A stretch of 64,000 nucleotides of DNA from Burkholderiaceae bacterium. GTDB taxonomy: Bacteria > Pseudomonadota > Gammaproteobacteria > Burkholderiales > Burkholderiaceae. The stretch lies in NCBI GenBank assembly GCA_947448695.1, contig CANFOL010000001.1, positions 62,001 through 126,000 on the forward strand, given 5' to 3'. Under the pieces are notes generated by a model. The model had not been told where the DNA came from, searched no databases, and saw nothing but the letters and a program-made list of their open reading frames with translations. The stretch's first letter is position 1; each line of letters begins with the position of its first letter. Shown here in pieces: positions 17,704 to 26,249 of this stretch. The position numbers and the translations under genes were made by a program.

Positions 17704-18963
17704 TTAAATCTCCATCACTTTACGCCAATAGTTGTACATTCCACGAATCAAAGTTTCGGTGACCATATGCTCGGTATTTTCAACTTCAACACCACCGAGT
17801 TCTGCAATCACTTGGTGTGACGGTTTTTGTTCAAAGCCCATTTGAGAAAGTTCAATTACTTCCCCATCGTCAGCAGAAACAAAGCCGGCTGGACCAAATA
17901 AATTAGCCTGAATTAAACGGCGTTCGGTCATTTCGGGAGTGTCATTTGCAAAACCAAAATGGGTCCAAACAAAATCAAAAGATCCATTCCCATTGGGTTG
18001 AATATGCCTTGTAGAAACACTATTGACCTGTTGTTGAATAATGACTGATGGGAAAATCGTCAGCATGACCGCTGTTGGTCCGTTCCACCAATCTTCTTGG
18101 ACAATATCAATCAATCTTTTATCATTGATTTCCATAGCATCTTTAAAACTAGTAACACCGGCGGTTACTTCTTGAGACTTTACGCCGGCATTACCTCGTG
18201 TTGAGATCATTGCAGCATGACGAAAATGACGATCCATACGCAGTTTTGATTCATTATCGGCACGCCATAGGCCATAAGTAATAAACCAAGTATGCAGTAA
18301 ACCCGGATGGTAAGGGTCTTTAATGTTTTCTTGCATCAACTTCCAGTTACCTGGAATGCGTTGTCTGTTATAGCCCAGTATAGTTAATTCACGACCATCA
18401 AACAAACGATCGAAGTATTGCAACATATCAGGACCTAAATAGTCCTTGAGTGATTCTACGGAGTGATCAAAGGAAGCAAAGATAACACCACCGCGAGAAG
18501 AGACTTTCAGGCGATTAAGACTGTGGTCAGCTGGACTAAAATCTTTCGGCATTCCCCCTTGGATTTGCCCATCTTTTTTCACACCTCGGCGAAACGGAAC
18601 ACCTTGTAAGTCACCCTTTAAGCTATAGTTCCATTGATGGTAAGGGCAAACGAATTCTTTTTTATTACCATGTCTTTCACGGCAAAACTGCATGCCACGA
18701 TGGGCGCAGACATTTTCAAGAACGTGGATAACACCCTCAAGATCTCTAGAGACGATGACAGATCGCTCACCAATGACAGTGCGTTTGAAATCTCCGGCAT
18801 TCGGAATCTCAGCTTCTAACCCAACGTAACACCAATGCTGGTTATAAAAAAGGCGATCTAACTCTTTTTTGTATATATCTTTATCAGTGTAGGCCCAAAA
18901 AGGGATTCTACTAGAGCCAGATTCTAGCCAATGATGATCGGTTGGAAAGGTCGTATTTGTCAT
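17704..18963 (-). CDS. nagG: Rieske oxygenase large subunit, salicylate 5-hydroxylase-like (NagG)
   Basis: The 419-aa protein has a Rieske centre (CAHRGMQFC...CPYHQW, about residues 83-108) and a mononuclear iron site DPYHPGLLH (about 205). Stretches such as GLEAEIPNAGDFKRTVIGER, FRRGVKKDGQIQGGMPKDF and FPSVIIQQQVNSVSTRHIQP match my memory of NagG from Ralstonia, which converts salicylate to gentisate. Ferredoxin and reductase partners are not in the window, nor is gentisate dioxygenase. A related substrate (another hydroxybenzoate or anthranilate) cannot be excluded. Confidence 0.82.
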   Translation of the reverse strand: MTNTTFPTDHHWLESGSSRIPFWAYTDKDIYKKELDRLFYNQHWCYVGLEAEIPNAGDFKRTVIGERSVIVSRDLEGVIHVLENVCAHRGMQFCRERHGNKKEFVCPYHQWNYSLKGDLQGVPFRRGVKKDGQIQGGMPKDFSPADHSLNRLKVSSRGGVIFASFDHSVESLKDYLGPDMLQYFDRLFDGRELTILGYNRQRIPGNWKLMQENIKDPYHPGLLHTWFITYGLWRADNESKLRMDRHFRHAAMISTRGNAGVKSQEVTAGVTSFKDAMEINDKRLIDIVQEDWWNGPTAVMLTIFPSVIIQQQVNSVSTRHIQPNGNGSFDFVWTHFGFANDTPEMTERRLIQANLFGPAGFVSADDGEVIELSQMGFEQKPSHQVIAELGGVEVENTEHMVTETLIRGMYNYWRKVMEI

Positions 18964-19002
18964 GACGGAATTGCCCTAGAAAGATTAATTGTACTGAAAC
19001 TA

Positions 19003-19025
19003 AATCGAACTTTAGAAATTCGATT
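19003..19025. promoter_or_regulatory. Inverted repeat in the nagG / dsbA-like divergent intergenic region
   Basis: AATCGAA (19003-19009) and TTCGATT (19019-19025) are exact complements separated by 9 bp and lie 40 bp upstream of both divergent starts. The arm length and spacing suit a dimeric regulator. No regulator gene adjoins it. Only the repeat itself is observed. Confidence 0.35.
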
Positions 19026-19063
19026 ATTCTATACAGCTATGACTATAAATTAGAGAAATATAG

Positions 19064-19735
19064 ATGAAAAATATCCGTATCGATTTTGTTTCAGATGTGG
19101 CTTGTCCATGGTGTGCTATCGGCTTAGGTTCTTTAGAACAGGCTATAGAGCAAGTTAAGGGCGAAATTCAGGTGGAGTTACAATTTCATCCATTTGAGCT
19201 TAACCCTAATATGCCAAAAGGTGGTCAAGATACATTAGAGCATCTTACTCAAAAATATGGATCTTCTGAAGAAGATATTCGAAAAAATCAAAAGCAGATT
19301 CAATTAAGAGCAAAAGACGTTGGTTTTCCATTCCATGAAAATGTTCGACCAAGAGTCTATAACACCTTCGACTGCCATCGACTCCTCCACTGGGCACAAA
19401 CAGAAATCAGCTTAGCTTCTCAGTATTTATTAAAACGTGAATTACTCACTTCATACTTCACTTTAAATGAAAATTTAGATGATCCTGAAGTTCTTTTAGG
19501 AGCAGTTCAGAGAGCGGGTTTAAATGTTTTACAAGCTAAACAAGTTCTTGAATCTGATCAATACACCAATGAAGTTCGAGAGGCATTGGAGTATTACAAA
19601 ACGATCGGTATAAGTGCAGTTCCATCAGTCATTGTGGAAGGAAAGTATCTGATTCAGGGTGGTCAACCAGCCGAAGTGTTTGCCAATGCATTGCGACAGA
19701 TCTCTGCGGAGCAGTCCTCTAGTGAAGTTGAATAA
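19064..19735 (+). CDS. DsbA-family thiol oxidoreductase (FrnE-like)
   Basis: The 223-aa protein has a thioredoxin-fold active site near the N-terminus (DVACPWCAIGLG, CPWC at about 14-17) and a cis-proline region GISAVPSVIVEGKYLIQGGQ near 185. No signal peptide is visible, so it is cytoplasmic, as FrnE-type members are. The family includes redox proteins and GST-kappa-like isomerases. It starts a two-gene unit with the helicase gene 9 bp downstream and diverges from nagG. Confidence 0.85.
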   Translation: MKNIRIDFVSDVACPWCAIGLGSLEQAIEQVKGEIQVELQFHPFELNPNMPKGGQDTLEHLTQKYGSSEEDIRKNQKQIQLRAKDVGFPFHENVRPRVYNTFDCHRLLHWAQTEISLASQYLLKRELLTSYFTLNENLDDPEVLLGAVQRAGLNVLQAKQVLESDQYTNEVREALEYYKTIGISAVPSVIVEGKYLIQGGQPAEVFANALRQISAEQSSSEVE

Positions 19736-19744
19736 AGAGTTCAC

Positions 19745-21052
19745 TTGATAGAAATCACACCTGAATATGAAGCAGTTTTAGCAGCGATTGCGAGAAAAGA
19801 TCCTTATATCTTTATTAGTGGGCGAGCTGGGACTGGTAAGACAACCCTGGTCAATTATCTGCGCAATAACATGACTGAGCAGGTTGCTGTAGTTGCACCA
19901 ACTGGTGTGGCTGCGTTGCAGGTTCGCGGGGTCACTATCCATTCGTTTTTTCGCTTTCCCCCACGTCTGATTTTTCCAGAAAACGATATTAAAAAATTAA
20001 AAGATCGGCGTTTATATAACAAGTTAGGTGTTCTTATCATTGATGAAATATCGATGGTTCGGGCAGACATGATTGATGCTATTGATATGTTTTTACGTGT
20101 TAATGGCCCAAGAGAGGGTCACCCCTTTGGTGGAATACAAGTTATTTTTGTTGGTGATTTATTTCAATTACCACCTGTAGTTCGTCAAGAAGAGATGGAA
20201 GTTTTGCGAGAGAGAGGCTATGAAGCCGCTTATTTTTTTAATGCCAATATTTTGCACCGTTCTGAGTTAACTTATATTGAGCTCATTAAAATTTTTCGCC
20301 AAAAAGACCATTCCTTTACACAATTACTAAATAAAGTGCGGATGAATCAAGATGCAAGTAGCGCATTACAAATCATTAATGAAACGTGTTACCGACCTAA
20401 TATGGGGGCAGATAATCAGGCTATAACACTAACTACCACGAATCAGAGAGCAGATAGTATTAATGCCAAAGAAATGCGTTTACTAGATACAGAAACTCGA
20501 ATTTATAAAGGTCGTATTGATGGTAAGTTCAACATTGATGAAAGAAACCTACCCTCGCCCCTAGATTTAACCTTAAAGTTAAGTGCTAGAGTCATGTTTA
20601 CCGCGAATGATCGCAATATTCCGAGGCGTTGGATGAATGGTACCTTAGGTAAAGTAGTGCAATTTGATACAGACTCCATCACAGTTGAATTAGATGTGAG
20701 TACTACTGCAACATCGAAATTAAGACATCTAGTAGAAGTGCCCATTTTTGCCTGGGAGTCTTACCAATATGAGTTTGATGAAAAAGAACAGCAGATTAAA
20801 CCTATCGTAAATGGCAAGTTTGAGCAGTTTCCATTGATGCTTGCTTGGGCGGTTACCATTCATAAAAGTCAGGGAAAGACGTTAGAGAAGGTTAGAGTCG
20901 ATTTAACTGGAGGGAGTTTTGCGCCAGGTCAGGTCTATGTAGCCTTGAGTCGATGTACAACTCTTGAAGGAATTGAGTTACTGCAGCCTATAAAAAATAA
21001 TGACGTGCGCACTGATGCGCACGTCAAAGAGTTTTATCGAAAACTGAATTAA
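19745..21052 (+). CDS. Pif1-like ATP-dependent DNA helicase
   Basis: The 435-aa superfamily 1 helicase has Walker A SGRAGTGKTTL (about 25), GVAALQVRGVTIHSFF (motif Ia), Walker B VLIIDEISMV, GDLFQLPPV (motif III) and the C-terminal WAVTIHKSQGKTL and VYVALSRCTTLEGI (motifs V/VI). Pif1-like proteins unwind DNA in a 5'-3' direction. The start is TTG at 19745 with AAAGAG 5 bp before it; the first internal ATG lies after Walker A and can be excluded. The final 50 bp encode a strong hairpin. Confidence 0.85.
   Translation: MIEITPEYEAVLAAIARKDPYIFISGRAGTGKTTLVNYLRNNMTEQVAVVAPTGVAALQVRGVTIHSFFRFPPRLIFPENDIKKLKDRRLYNKLGVLIIDEISMVRADMIDAIDMFLRVNGPREGHPFGGIQVIFVGDLFQLPPVVRQEEMEVLRERGYEAAYFFNANILHRSELTYIELIKIFRQKDHSFTQLLNKVRMNQDASSALQIINETCYRPNMGADNQAITLTTTNQRADSINAKEMRLLDTETRIYKGRIDGKFNIDERNLPSPLDLTLKLSARVMFTANDRNIPRRWMNGTLGKVVQFDTDSITVELDVSTTATSKLRHLVEVPIFAWESYQYEFDEKEQQIKPIVNGKFEQFPLMLAWAVTIHKSQGKTLEKVRVDLTGGSFAPGQVYVALSRCTTLEGIELLQPIKNNDVRTDAHVKEFYRKLN
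21001..21026 (+). terminator. Perfect hairpin inside the 3' end of the helicase gene
   Basis: TGACGTGCGCA (21001-21011) and TGCGCACGTCA (21016-21026) form an 11-bp GC-rich stem with a CTGA tetraloop, followed by a short TTTT at 21032-21035. It lies within coding sequence about 25 bp before the stop codon. Because the next gene converges immediately, it may act as the terminator of this unit. Confidence 0.4.
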
Positions 21053-22042
21053 TTACTTTTTCGATTTTTTCTTTGCTGTTCCCTTTTTCGCCATTGGCGT
21101 AGACCAATTTTCGAGAACCTTATAGACAACTGCGGTATCGTCTTTGGCATGTCCTAGAGCGTTGGCAGCGTTATAGACTGGAATACATGAAGCAAATACA
21201 GGTGCTGGCACAGCATAAGATTCAATCGCACCGCTAATCAGATGCATATCTTTATTCCAAACATCAATTTTCATGGTGGCATCACTCCAAGTACGATTAG
21301 CCATTGCAGGACCTCTAACTTGGAACATTCTTGAACTACCAGCGCTATTGCCTATGACTTCCACGATTTGATGTGCATCTAGTCCCATTTGCACGCCCAA
21401 TAAAATTGCCTCAGCAGAAGCGACATTGTGAATCGCTACCAAATGGTTAGCGACTAGCTTCATTTTCATACCTTGGCCGAATTCGCCGATGTTGTACATC
21501 GCGCGAGCAAATCCTTCGAATACTGGAGACATTTTTTGGATGGCTTTTTTATCACCACTCGCATAGACCACTAGATCTTTAGTTTTGGCTTGTGCGCCAG
21601 TGCCGGACAATGGGCAATCTAAAAGAATCATGCCAGCTTTTGCAAGCACAGCGCGAGCCGCCTCTTTGGCATCGATAGGCAGAGTTCCTAATTCAGCAAC
21701 AATCGTACCTTTATTTGCCGTGCTGACAATTTCATTAACAACACTCATCAGTGCGCCAACAGAGGGTAGGGAAAGCAAAATATAATTAGCTTTAGCAGCA
21801 ACATCTGCCACAGTTTTTTGTATATCAATACCTTCTTTTTTCATTATCTTTTGTTGATGAGGACTTGGATCAAAGCCATAGACATGAAATCCAGCTTGGT
21901 TAAGATTAGAGGCCATTGCTGAACCCATGATGCCTAGTCCGATAAATCCAACGACTGGTTTCACATGCATTTGATCATCTTTTTTCGTTGAAATACGTGT
22001 TGCAGGAACACGCGCTGAAGTTGATTTTTTTGTCGTTGCCAT
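21053..22042 (-). CDS. NAD(P)-dependent oxidoreductase, 3-hydroxyisobutyrate dehydrogenase family, with lysine-rich tails
   Basis: The core has GFIGLGIMGSAMASNL (Rossmann, about residue 33), DCPLSGTGAQAKTKDL (substrate-binding signature) and GMKMKLVANHLVAIHN with the catalytic lysine. Members reduce or oxidise short beta-hydroxyacids. Compared with the usual roughly 290 aa, this one has about 30 extra N-terminal residues (MATTKKSTSARVPATRISTKK) and a C-terminal AKKGTAKKKSKK, both strongly basic. AGGAAA precedes the ATG, supporting the long start. The substrate is unknown; it lies 25 bp downstream of an alpha/beta hydrolase in the same orientation. Confidence 0.85.
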   Translation of the reverse strand: MATTKKSTSARVPATRISTKKDDQMHVKPVVGFIGLGIMGSAMASNLNQAGFHVYGFDPSPHQQKIMKKEGIDIQKTVADVAAKANYILLSLPSVGALMSVVNEIVSTANKGTIVAELGTLPIDAKEAARAVLAKAGMILLDCPLSGTGAQAKTKDLVVYASGDKKAIQKMSPVFEGFARAMYNIGEFGQGMKMKLVANHLVAIHNVASAEAILLGVQMGLDAHQIVEVIGNSAGSSRMFQVRGPAMANRTWSDATMKIDVWNKDMHLISGAIESYAVPAPVFASCIPVYNAANALGHAKDDTAVVYKVLENWSTPMAKKGTAKKKSKK

Positions 22043-22067
22043 AAATTTCCTATTCGGTTAACGAAAG

Positions 22068-22862
22068 TTAGATAAAAGAATGAATTGCATCTAAAAATGC
22101 GTGAGGATCTTGGAGTTGGGGAACATGCGCAAGTCCTGGTAATATTTTTAACTGCGCATGAGGAAGTAATTTTGCCAGTTCCTCTGACATCGCGACAGGA
22201 GTTGCCTCATCAAGCTCACCAACGACCACTAAGGAAGGTATTTCTAAATTGGTAACAAGAGGTCTTAAGTCCATCGTTGATAAAGCCTCACAAGCCCCTT
22301 GGAATGTATCCATATGGATATTTAAAAAGCGTTCTTTACGATCAGCAATTAACTTTGGATGTTGTTCTTGATATTCTGGCGCAAATAAACGACGCATAGC
22401 CACATCAGCAATAGCAATCAAGCCTTTATTTTTGGCATTTTCAGACATGCCTCTAAAAGCAGCGCGACCTGGTTCAGAAAAACAAGCACCACAATCTGCC
22501 AAGATTAATTTAGCAGGTAATTGAGGATGTCGCAGAGCTGTATTTAAGGCGACAAATCCACCGTAACCATTACCCATAAAAATAGGTGCTTGAGAAAGAT
22601 TTAAAGAATGAATGACATGCGCAATTTGATCGGAAATGAGATCTAAAGAACCTCCAACAAAGTCAGAGTGATCAAAACCAGGTAAACTTAATTGAATGAC
22701 TTGATGTTTTTTGAGTAGGGTTGGTGTAATTAAATCCCAACTGGATTGATCCGCTAATAGAGAGTGGAACAAGATGATAGCTTGTCCAGAACCTGCAGAT
22801 TTAAAACTTAAATTTTTACCTTGATTACTAATTTGATGTGTTTCAAAAGAATGCGTTTGCAT
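22068..22862 (-). CDS. Alpha/beta-hydrolase-fold protein lacking the nucleophilic serine
   Basis: The 264-aa protein has the layout of 3-oxoadipate enol-lactonase-like hydrolases: ILFHSLLADQSSW, acid residue in VVVGELDEATPV and histidine in GLAHVPQLQDP. The elbow, however, reads FMGNGYGGF, with glycine where Ser/Cys/Asp should stand (codon GGT). Asp and His are retained. It could be a non-hydrolytic lyase or isomerase, or an inactive paralogue; the neighbouring amidohydrolase, dehydrogenase and transporter genes suggest a catabolic role. Confidence 0.8.
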   Translation of the reverse strand: MQTHSFETHQISNQGKNLSFKSAGSGQAIILFHSLLADQSSWDLITPTLLKKHQVIQLSLPGFDHSDFVGGSLDLISDQIAHVIHSLNLSQAPIFMGNGYGGFVALNTALRHPQLPAKLILADCGACFSEPGRAAFRGMSENAKNKGLIAIADVAMRRLFAPEYQEQHPKLIADRKERFLNIHMDTFQGACEALSTMDLRPLVTNLEIPSLVVVGELDEATPVAMSEELAKLLPHAQLKILPGLAHVPQLQDPHAFLDAIHSFI

Positions 22863-22984
22863 GGGAATTTGTCTCTATGTTTGTATTGTTTTTGTTGAGT
22901 GAATGATAAAAATACATGCATTACTAACTCGTTGTAATATAACATAATCAAGGCATTACACATTAAAAACTATTGGAGACTTCA

Positions 22985-24235
22985 ATGACAATTCAAAGTA
23001 CTTTTTTATATCGATTTATATCACTATTTCTTTTTCTCTTTGCTACCAATATAGCGTTCGCAGGTCCGAATGATCCGATTCGAGTTGGCTTTTTGACAAT
23101 TAAATCAGGTGCATTAGCTGCAGGTGGAATACAGATGGAGGATGGTTTAAAGCTGTACTTGAAAGAGCGCAACAATATGATTGCAGGTCGTAAGGTAGAA
23201 CTTTTTACAGCGGATACCGGTGGGCAGCCAGCCATTACTAAAGCCAAAATTCAAGAATTAGTTGAAAAAGATAAAGTCAATGTTGTGATTGGTCCTTTGG
23301 CAGCATTTGAAGCTCTAGCGGTAGATGACTATATTCGTAAAGCAGAAATCCCAACCATTTCACCCTCCGCTGGTGCGGAAGATTTAACGCAGCGTAAGCC
23401 CAATCCATGGTTTGTAAGAGCTGTTGGAAGTTCAGCGCAACCCAATCATCCCTTTGGTGAATATGTTGCTAAAGAGCTTAAATACAAACGCATAGCAATC
23501 TTAGCCGACGATTTTGCTTTTGGGCATGAGAATGTTGCAGGCTTTCAAAGAACCTTTGAAGAAAACGGTGGGAAGGTTGTACAAAAGCTTTGGTCACCTC
23601 TTAATACGGCTGACTACGGAGCTTATATTAGTCAAATTAAATCAAACGTAGATGCGATTTATATCGCTTATGCGGGTAGTAATGGCGTGAAATTCTTACG
23701 TCAATACAAAGAGTATGGCATGCAAGGAAAGATTCCGGTTTTGGGTAATATGACCGCCGTTGATGAGGGAATTTTAGGTTCAATGGGAGAAGAGGCGATT
23801 GGTGTGATTTCACCAGGTTGGTATGCTCAAACGATTAATAATCCTAACAATAACAAGTTCAACCAAGGGATGCTCACGAATTACAAACAAGCCCCAGGAT
23901 ATTATTCTGTAGGTGCTTACGGTGCGATGTTGATGCTAGAACAATCTTTAAAAGACAATAAATCGAATATTGAAGATAAAAAATCATTTATGAATGCACT
24001 GCGTAGTGTACAAGTTGCGAATGATCCTAGAGGGAAGATTACCCTTGACGCACTCGGAAACCCTATTATGGATATCTATATTCGTAAAGTCGAGCGTGTA
24101 AACGGCAAATTGACGAACACGATATTGAAAACTTACCCAGGAGTGACACAATTCTGGAAATATAAGAGCTCAGAGTTTTTAGCTAATCCGGTATATTCCA
24201 GAGATTATCCACCCTCTAACAATATAGAGAAATAA
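22985..24235 (+). CDS. ABC transporter substrate-binding protein (LivK type), Sec-exported paralogue
   Basis: The start is ATG 22985 with GGAG 8 bp upstream (the ORF-track start is a TTG four codons earlier). The signal peptide MTIQSTFLYRFISLFLFLFA ends at AFA before GPNDP. The mature domain contains VRVGFLTIKSGALAAGG-type N-terminus, VIGPLAAFEALAVDDYIRKAEIPTIS and AEDLTQRKPNPWFVRA, shared almost word for word with the binding protein at 28800-30041. It has no permease or ATPase genes of its own and probably uses the livFGMH system at 25.5-28.8 kb. Confidence 0.87.
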   Translation: MTIQSTFLYRFISLFLFLFATNIAFAGPNDPIRVGFLTIKSGALAAGGIQMEDGLKLYLKERNNMIAGRKVELFTADTGGQPAITKAKIQELVEKDKVNVVIGPLAAFEALAVDDYIRKAEIPTISPSAGAEDLTQRKPNPWFVRAVGSSAQPNHPFGEYVAKELKYKRIAILADDFAFGHENVAGFQRTFEENGGKVVQKLWSPLNTADYGAYISQIKSNVDAIYIAYAGSNGVKFLRQYKEYGMQGKIPVLGNMTAVDEGILGSMGEEAIGVISPGWYAQTINNPNNNKFNQGMLTNYKQAPGYYSVGAYGAMLMLEQSLKDNKSNIEDKKSFMNALRSVQVANDPRGKITLDALGNPIMDIYIRKVERVNGKLTNTILKTYPGVTQFWKYKSSEFLANPVYSRDYPPSNNIEK

Positions 24236-24264
24236 AAAAAGGGCTCATACAATGAGCCCTTTTT
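24236..24264. terminator. Bidirectional rho-independent terminator
   Basis: GGGCTCAT (24241-24248), loop ACA, ATGAGCCC (24252-24259), flanked by an A-run on the left and TTTTT on the right, lies directly after the binding-protein stop and before the convergent amidohydrolase gene. The A/T flanks make it competent in both directions. Confidence 0.88.
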
Positions 24265-24278
24265 CTTAATGATAAAAA

Positions 24279-25475
24279 TTACAGCTTAATTTTCATCATT
24301 TTGACTGCATTACCACCTTCAATTAATTGACGATCGGCAACGGATAATTTTTTCACCCCACGGATGGTTTGCAATGGATGATCATCTGCCATATCGTATG
24401 GGTAGTCAGTGCCAAGCATGACGTGATCAGCGCCGAAGCGACGGATCAAGTTGCCGAGCATTTCTGAATCATGTGTAATCGTATCAAAATAGAATTTCTC
24501 TAAATATGATGAAGGCTTTTTCTTAATCACGGTACGCGTATCTTTACGAGCTCCCCAGGCATGATCCATACGTGCCCAGTAGTGAGCTAAGAAACCGCCA
24601 CCATGTGCACAGATGAATTTGATTTTAGGATAACGAGCCACCACGCCATCAAAAATCAGATGGCTAACTGCTACAGTAGTTTCTAATGGATTACCAATCA
24701 CATTATTAAAGTAGTGGTTCGTTAAACGCTCACCTTGAGTAAAGCCTAATGGGTGCATAAAAATCACGCATCCTAATTCATTGGCTTTTGCAAAAAACTT
24801 TTCTAGACCCAAACTTGGATCTGTAAGGTTTTTACCATTCACGTTAGTACAAATCTCAACTCCCTTAAGCCCTAAAGTTTTGACACAATACTCTAATTCT
24901 TTTACGGCCATATCAGCATTTTGCAAAGGTACAGAGCCCATCCCAACGAATCGATCAGGATTGCCAGCAACTACATTAGCAATACCATCATTTACTTCAC
25001 GTGCAAGACTTGCACCTAGTTCAGCTTCTGTAAAGTAAAAGTAATGATAGGGCGCTGGAGCAACTGCTTGGATATCTACACCCATTTTGTCCATATCTTT
25101 TAAACGCTCTTCAACACCCATTAGTTTAGGGGCGCGAGTTTTCATTTGTATAACGTTAGTTTCATTGGTTAGTTCAGTAGCAAAGATCACAGTCGGATCA
25201 TAAGACGCAGCATTCAGATGGGCAGTTTTTGCATTCACTACAGGGTTTAAATAATGACAATGAATATCAACAACAACATGTTGACCCTTACGATTTTTAA
25301 CTACTCGTTGTGTAGGACTTGTTAATTTTTTAGCAGTTGATTTCTTTGCTGGAGTTGTAGCACTCTTCTTGCTTGCGGCTTTAGCTACCGCTTTACCAGC
25401 AAGCATTTGAGGAGATTCATAAGAGCCATGTTGATGACTTGGGTCTGAGCAAAGTGCGGAACAGGTATAGAACAT
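24279..25475 (-). CDS. Amidohydrolase (ACMSD-like decarboxylase family) with a lysine-rich N-terminal extension
   Basis: The TIM-barrel amidohydrolase-2 metal ligands are visible: HCH in VVDIHCHYLNP, His in FMHPLGF, His in ICAHGGGF and Asp in MLGTDYPYD. The family contains aminocarboxymuconate-semialdehyde decarboxylase and aromatic acid decarboxylases. The barrel begins only about 75 residues in; before it lies a basic stretch, KAASKKSATTPAKKSTAKK. The ATG at 25475 has AGAGG upstream, supporting this long start. The N-terminus also holds two Cys and two His residues (CSALCSDPSHQH). The reaction is unassigned. Confidence 0.85.
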   Translation of the reverse strand: MFYTCSALCSDPSHQHGSYESPQMLAGKAVAKAASKKSATTPAKKSTAKKLTSPTQRVVKNRKGQHVVVDIHCHYLNPVVNAKTAHLNAASYDPTVIFATELTNETNVIQMKTRAPKLMGVEERLKDMDKMGVDIQAVAPAPYHYFYFTEAELGASLAREVNDGIANVVAGNPDRFVGMGSVPLQNADMAVKELEYCVKTLGLKGVEICTNVNGKNLTDPSLGLEKFFAKANELGCVIFMHPLGFTQGERLTNHYFNNVIGNPLETTVAVSHLIFDGVVARYPKIKFICAHGGGFLAHYWARMDHAWGARKDTRTVIKKKPSSYLEKFYFDTITHDSEMLGNLIRRFGADHVMLGTDYPYDMADDHPLQTIRGVKKLSVADRQLIEGGNAVKMMKIKL

Positions 25476-25535
25476 AAAAGCCTCTTTAAAGTAGGGGTGA
25501 AAAATTAATTGTAAGTAGATTAGATGACTGGTTTT

Positions 25536-26249
25536 TTAAAACACACCAAGATGTTTCGTTGCTAGCTCTGGGTTAGCTTGAACTTCGGCAGCACTTCCAT
25601 AATAAGCGAGTCTTCCTGTGTTCAGAACTGCCACATCATCAGCAACAGACATTGCAAGTTGGAAATTTTGTTCGACTAAGATGATTGACAAGCCTTCATT
25701 CTTGATTTCCTTAATACCTCTTGCTACCTCTGCAACGATCAACGGGGCTAACCCCTCAGAGGGTTCATCTAAAAGAAGTACATCTGGATTGCCCATCAAG
25801 GCGCGACCAATCGCAAGCATTTGTTGCTCGCCACCAGAAAGAGTTCCAGCACGTTGTTTAATCCGATCTCTTAATTGGGGGAAGAGATCAAAGACGCGTG
25901 AAATATTCCAGGGATTTTGAATTTCTCTATTTTGGGCCGCTACTTTTAGATTTTCTTCAACTGAAAGGCTTGGAAAAATTCTTCTTCCTTGAGGAACTAA
26001 TCGAATGCCAGCGCGGGCGATTGTTTCTGGTTTTTGACGAGCAACAGGTTTACCAAACAAAGTAATTTCACCAGTTTTGGCGGTTACCAAGCCGGCAACA
26101 GTCATCATTGTCGTTGTTTTACCTGCACCGTTTCTCCCAAGAAGAGCAAGTAAAGAGGATTTCCTAAGCGTCAAAGAAACATCATGAAGGACATGACTAT
26201 CCCCGTAGTACGAATTGATTTTATCGATAATTAATGCATCAGTGGCCAA
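25536..26249 (-). CDS. livF: ABC transporter ATP-binding protein (LivF-like)
   Basis: The ATPase has Walker A GRNGAGKTTT, PQGRRIFPSLSVEEN, signature LSGGEQQMLAIGRAL and Walker B VLLLDEPSEGLAPL. The ORF track extends upstream to an ATG inside livG, but a perfect AGGAGG (26256-26261) stands 6 bp before TTG at 26249, giving the start MATDALIIDKINSYYG; I use that. It overlaps the end of livG by 11 bp and is the last gene of the importer operon. Confidence 0.9.
   Translation of the reverse strand: MATDALIIDKINSYYGDSHVLHDVSLTLRKSSLLALLGRNGAGKTTTMMTVAGLVTAKTGEITLFGKPVARQKPETIARAGIRLVPQGRRIFPSLSVEENLKVAAQNREIQNPWNISRVFDLFPQLRDRIKQRAGTLSGGEQQMLAIGRALMGNPDVLLLDEPSEGLAPLIVAEVARGIKEIKNEGLSIILVEQNFQLAMSVADDVAVLNTGRLAYYGSAAEVQANPELATKHLGVF

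Noticed and set aside
22861-22984. TetR-type palindrome between the serine-less hydrolase and the orphan binding protein
   Set aside because: AATGAT occurs at 22902 but no ATCATT-like arm follows at the required 6-bp spacing, so membership of these two genes in the regulon is not supported by a site.
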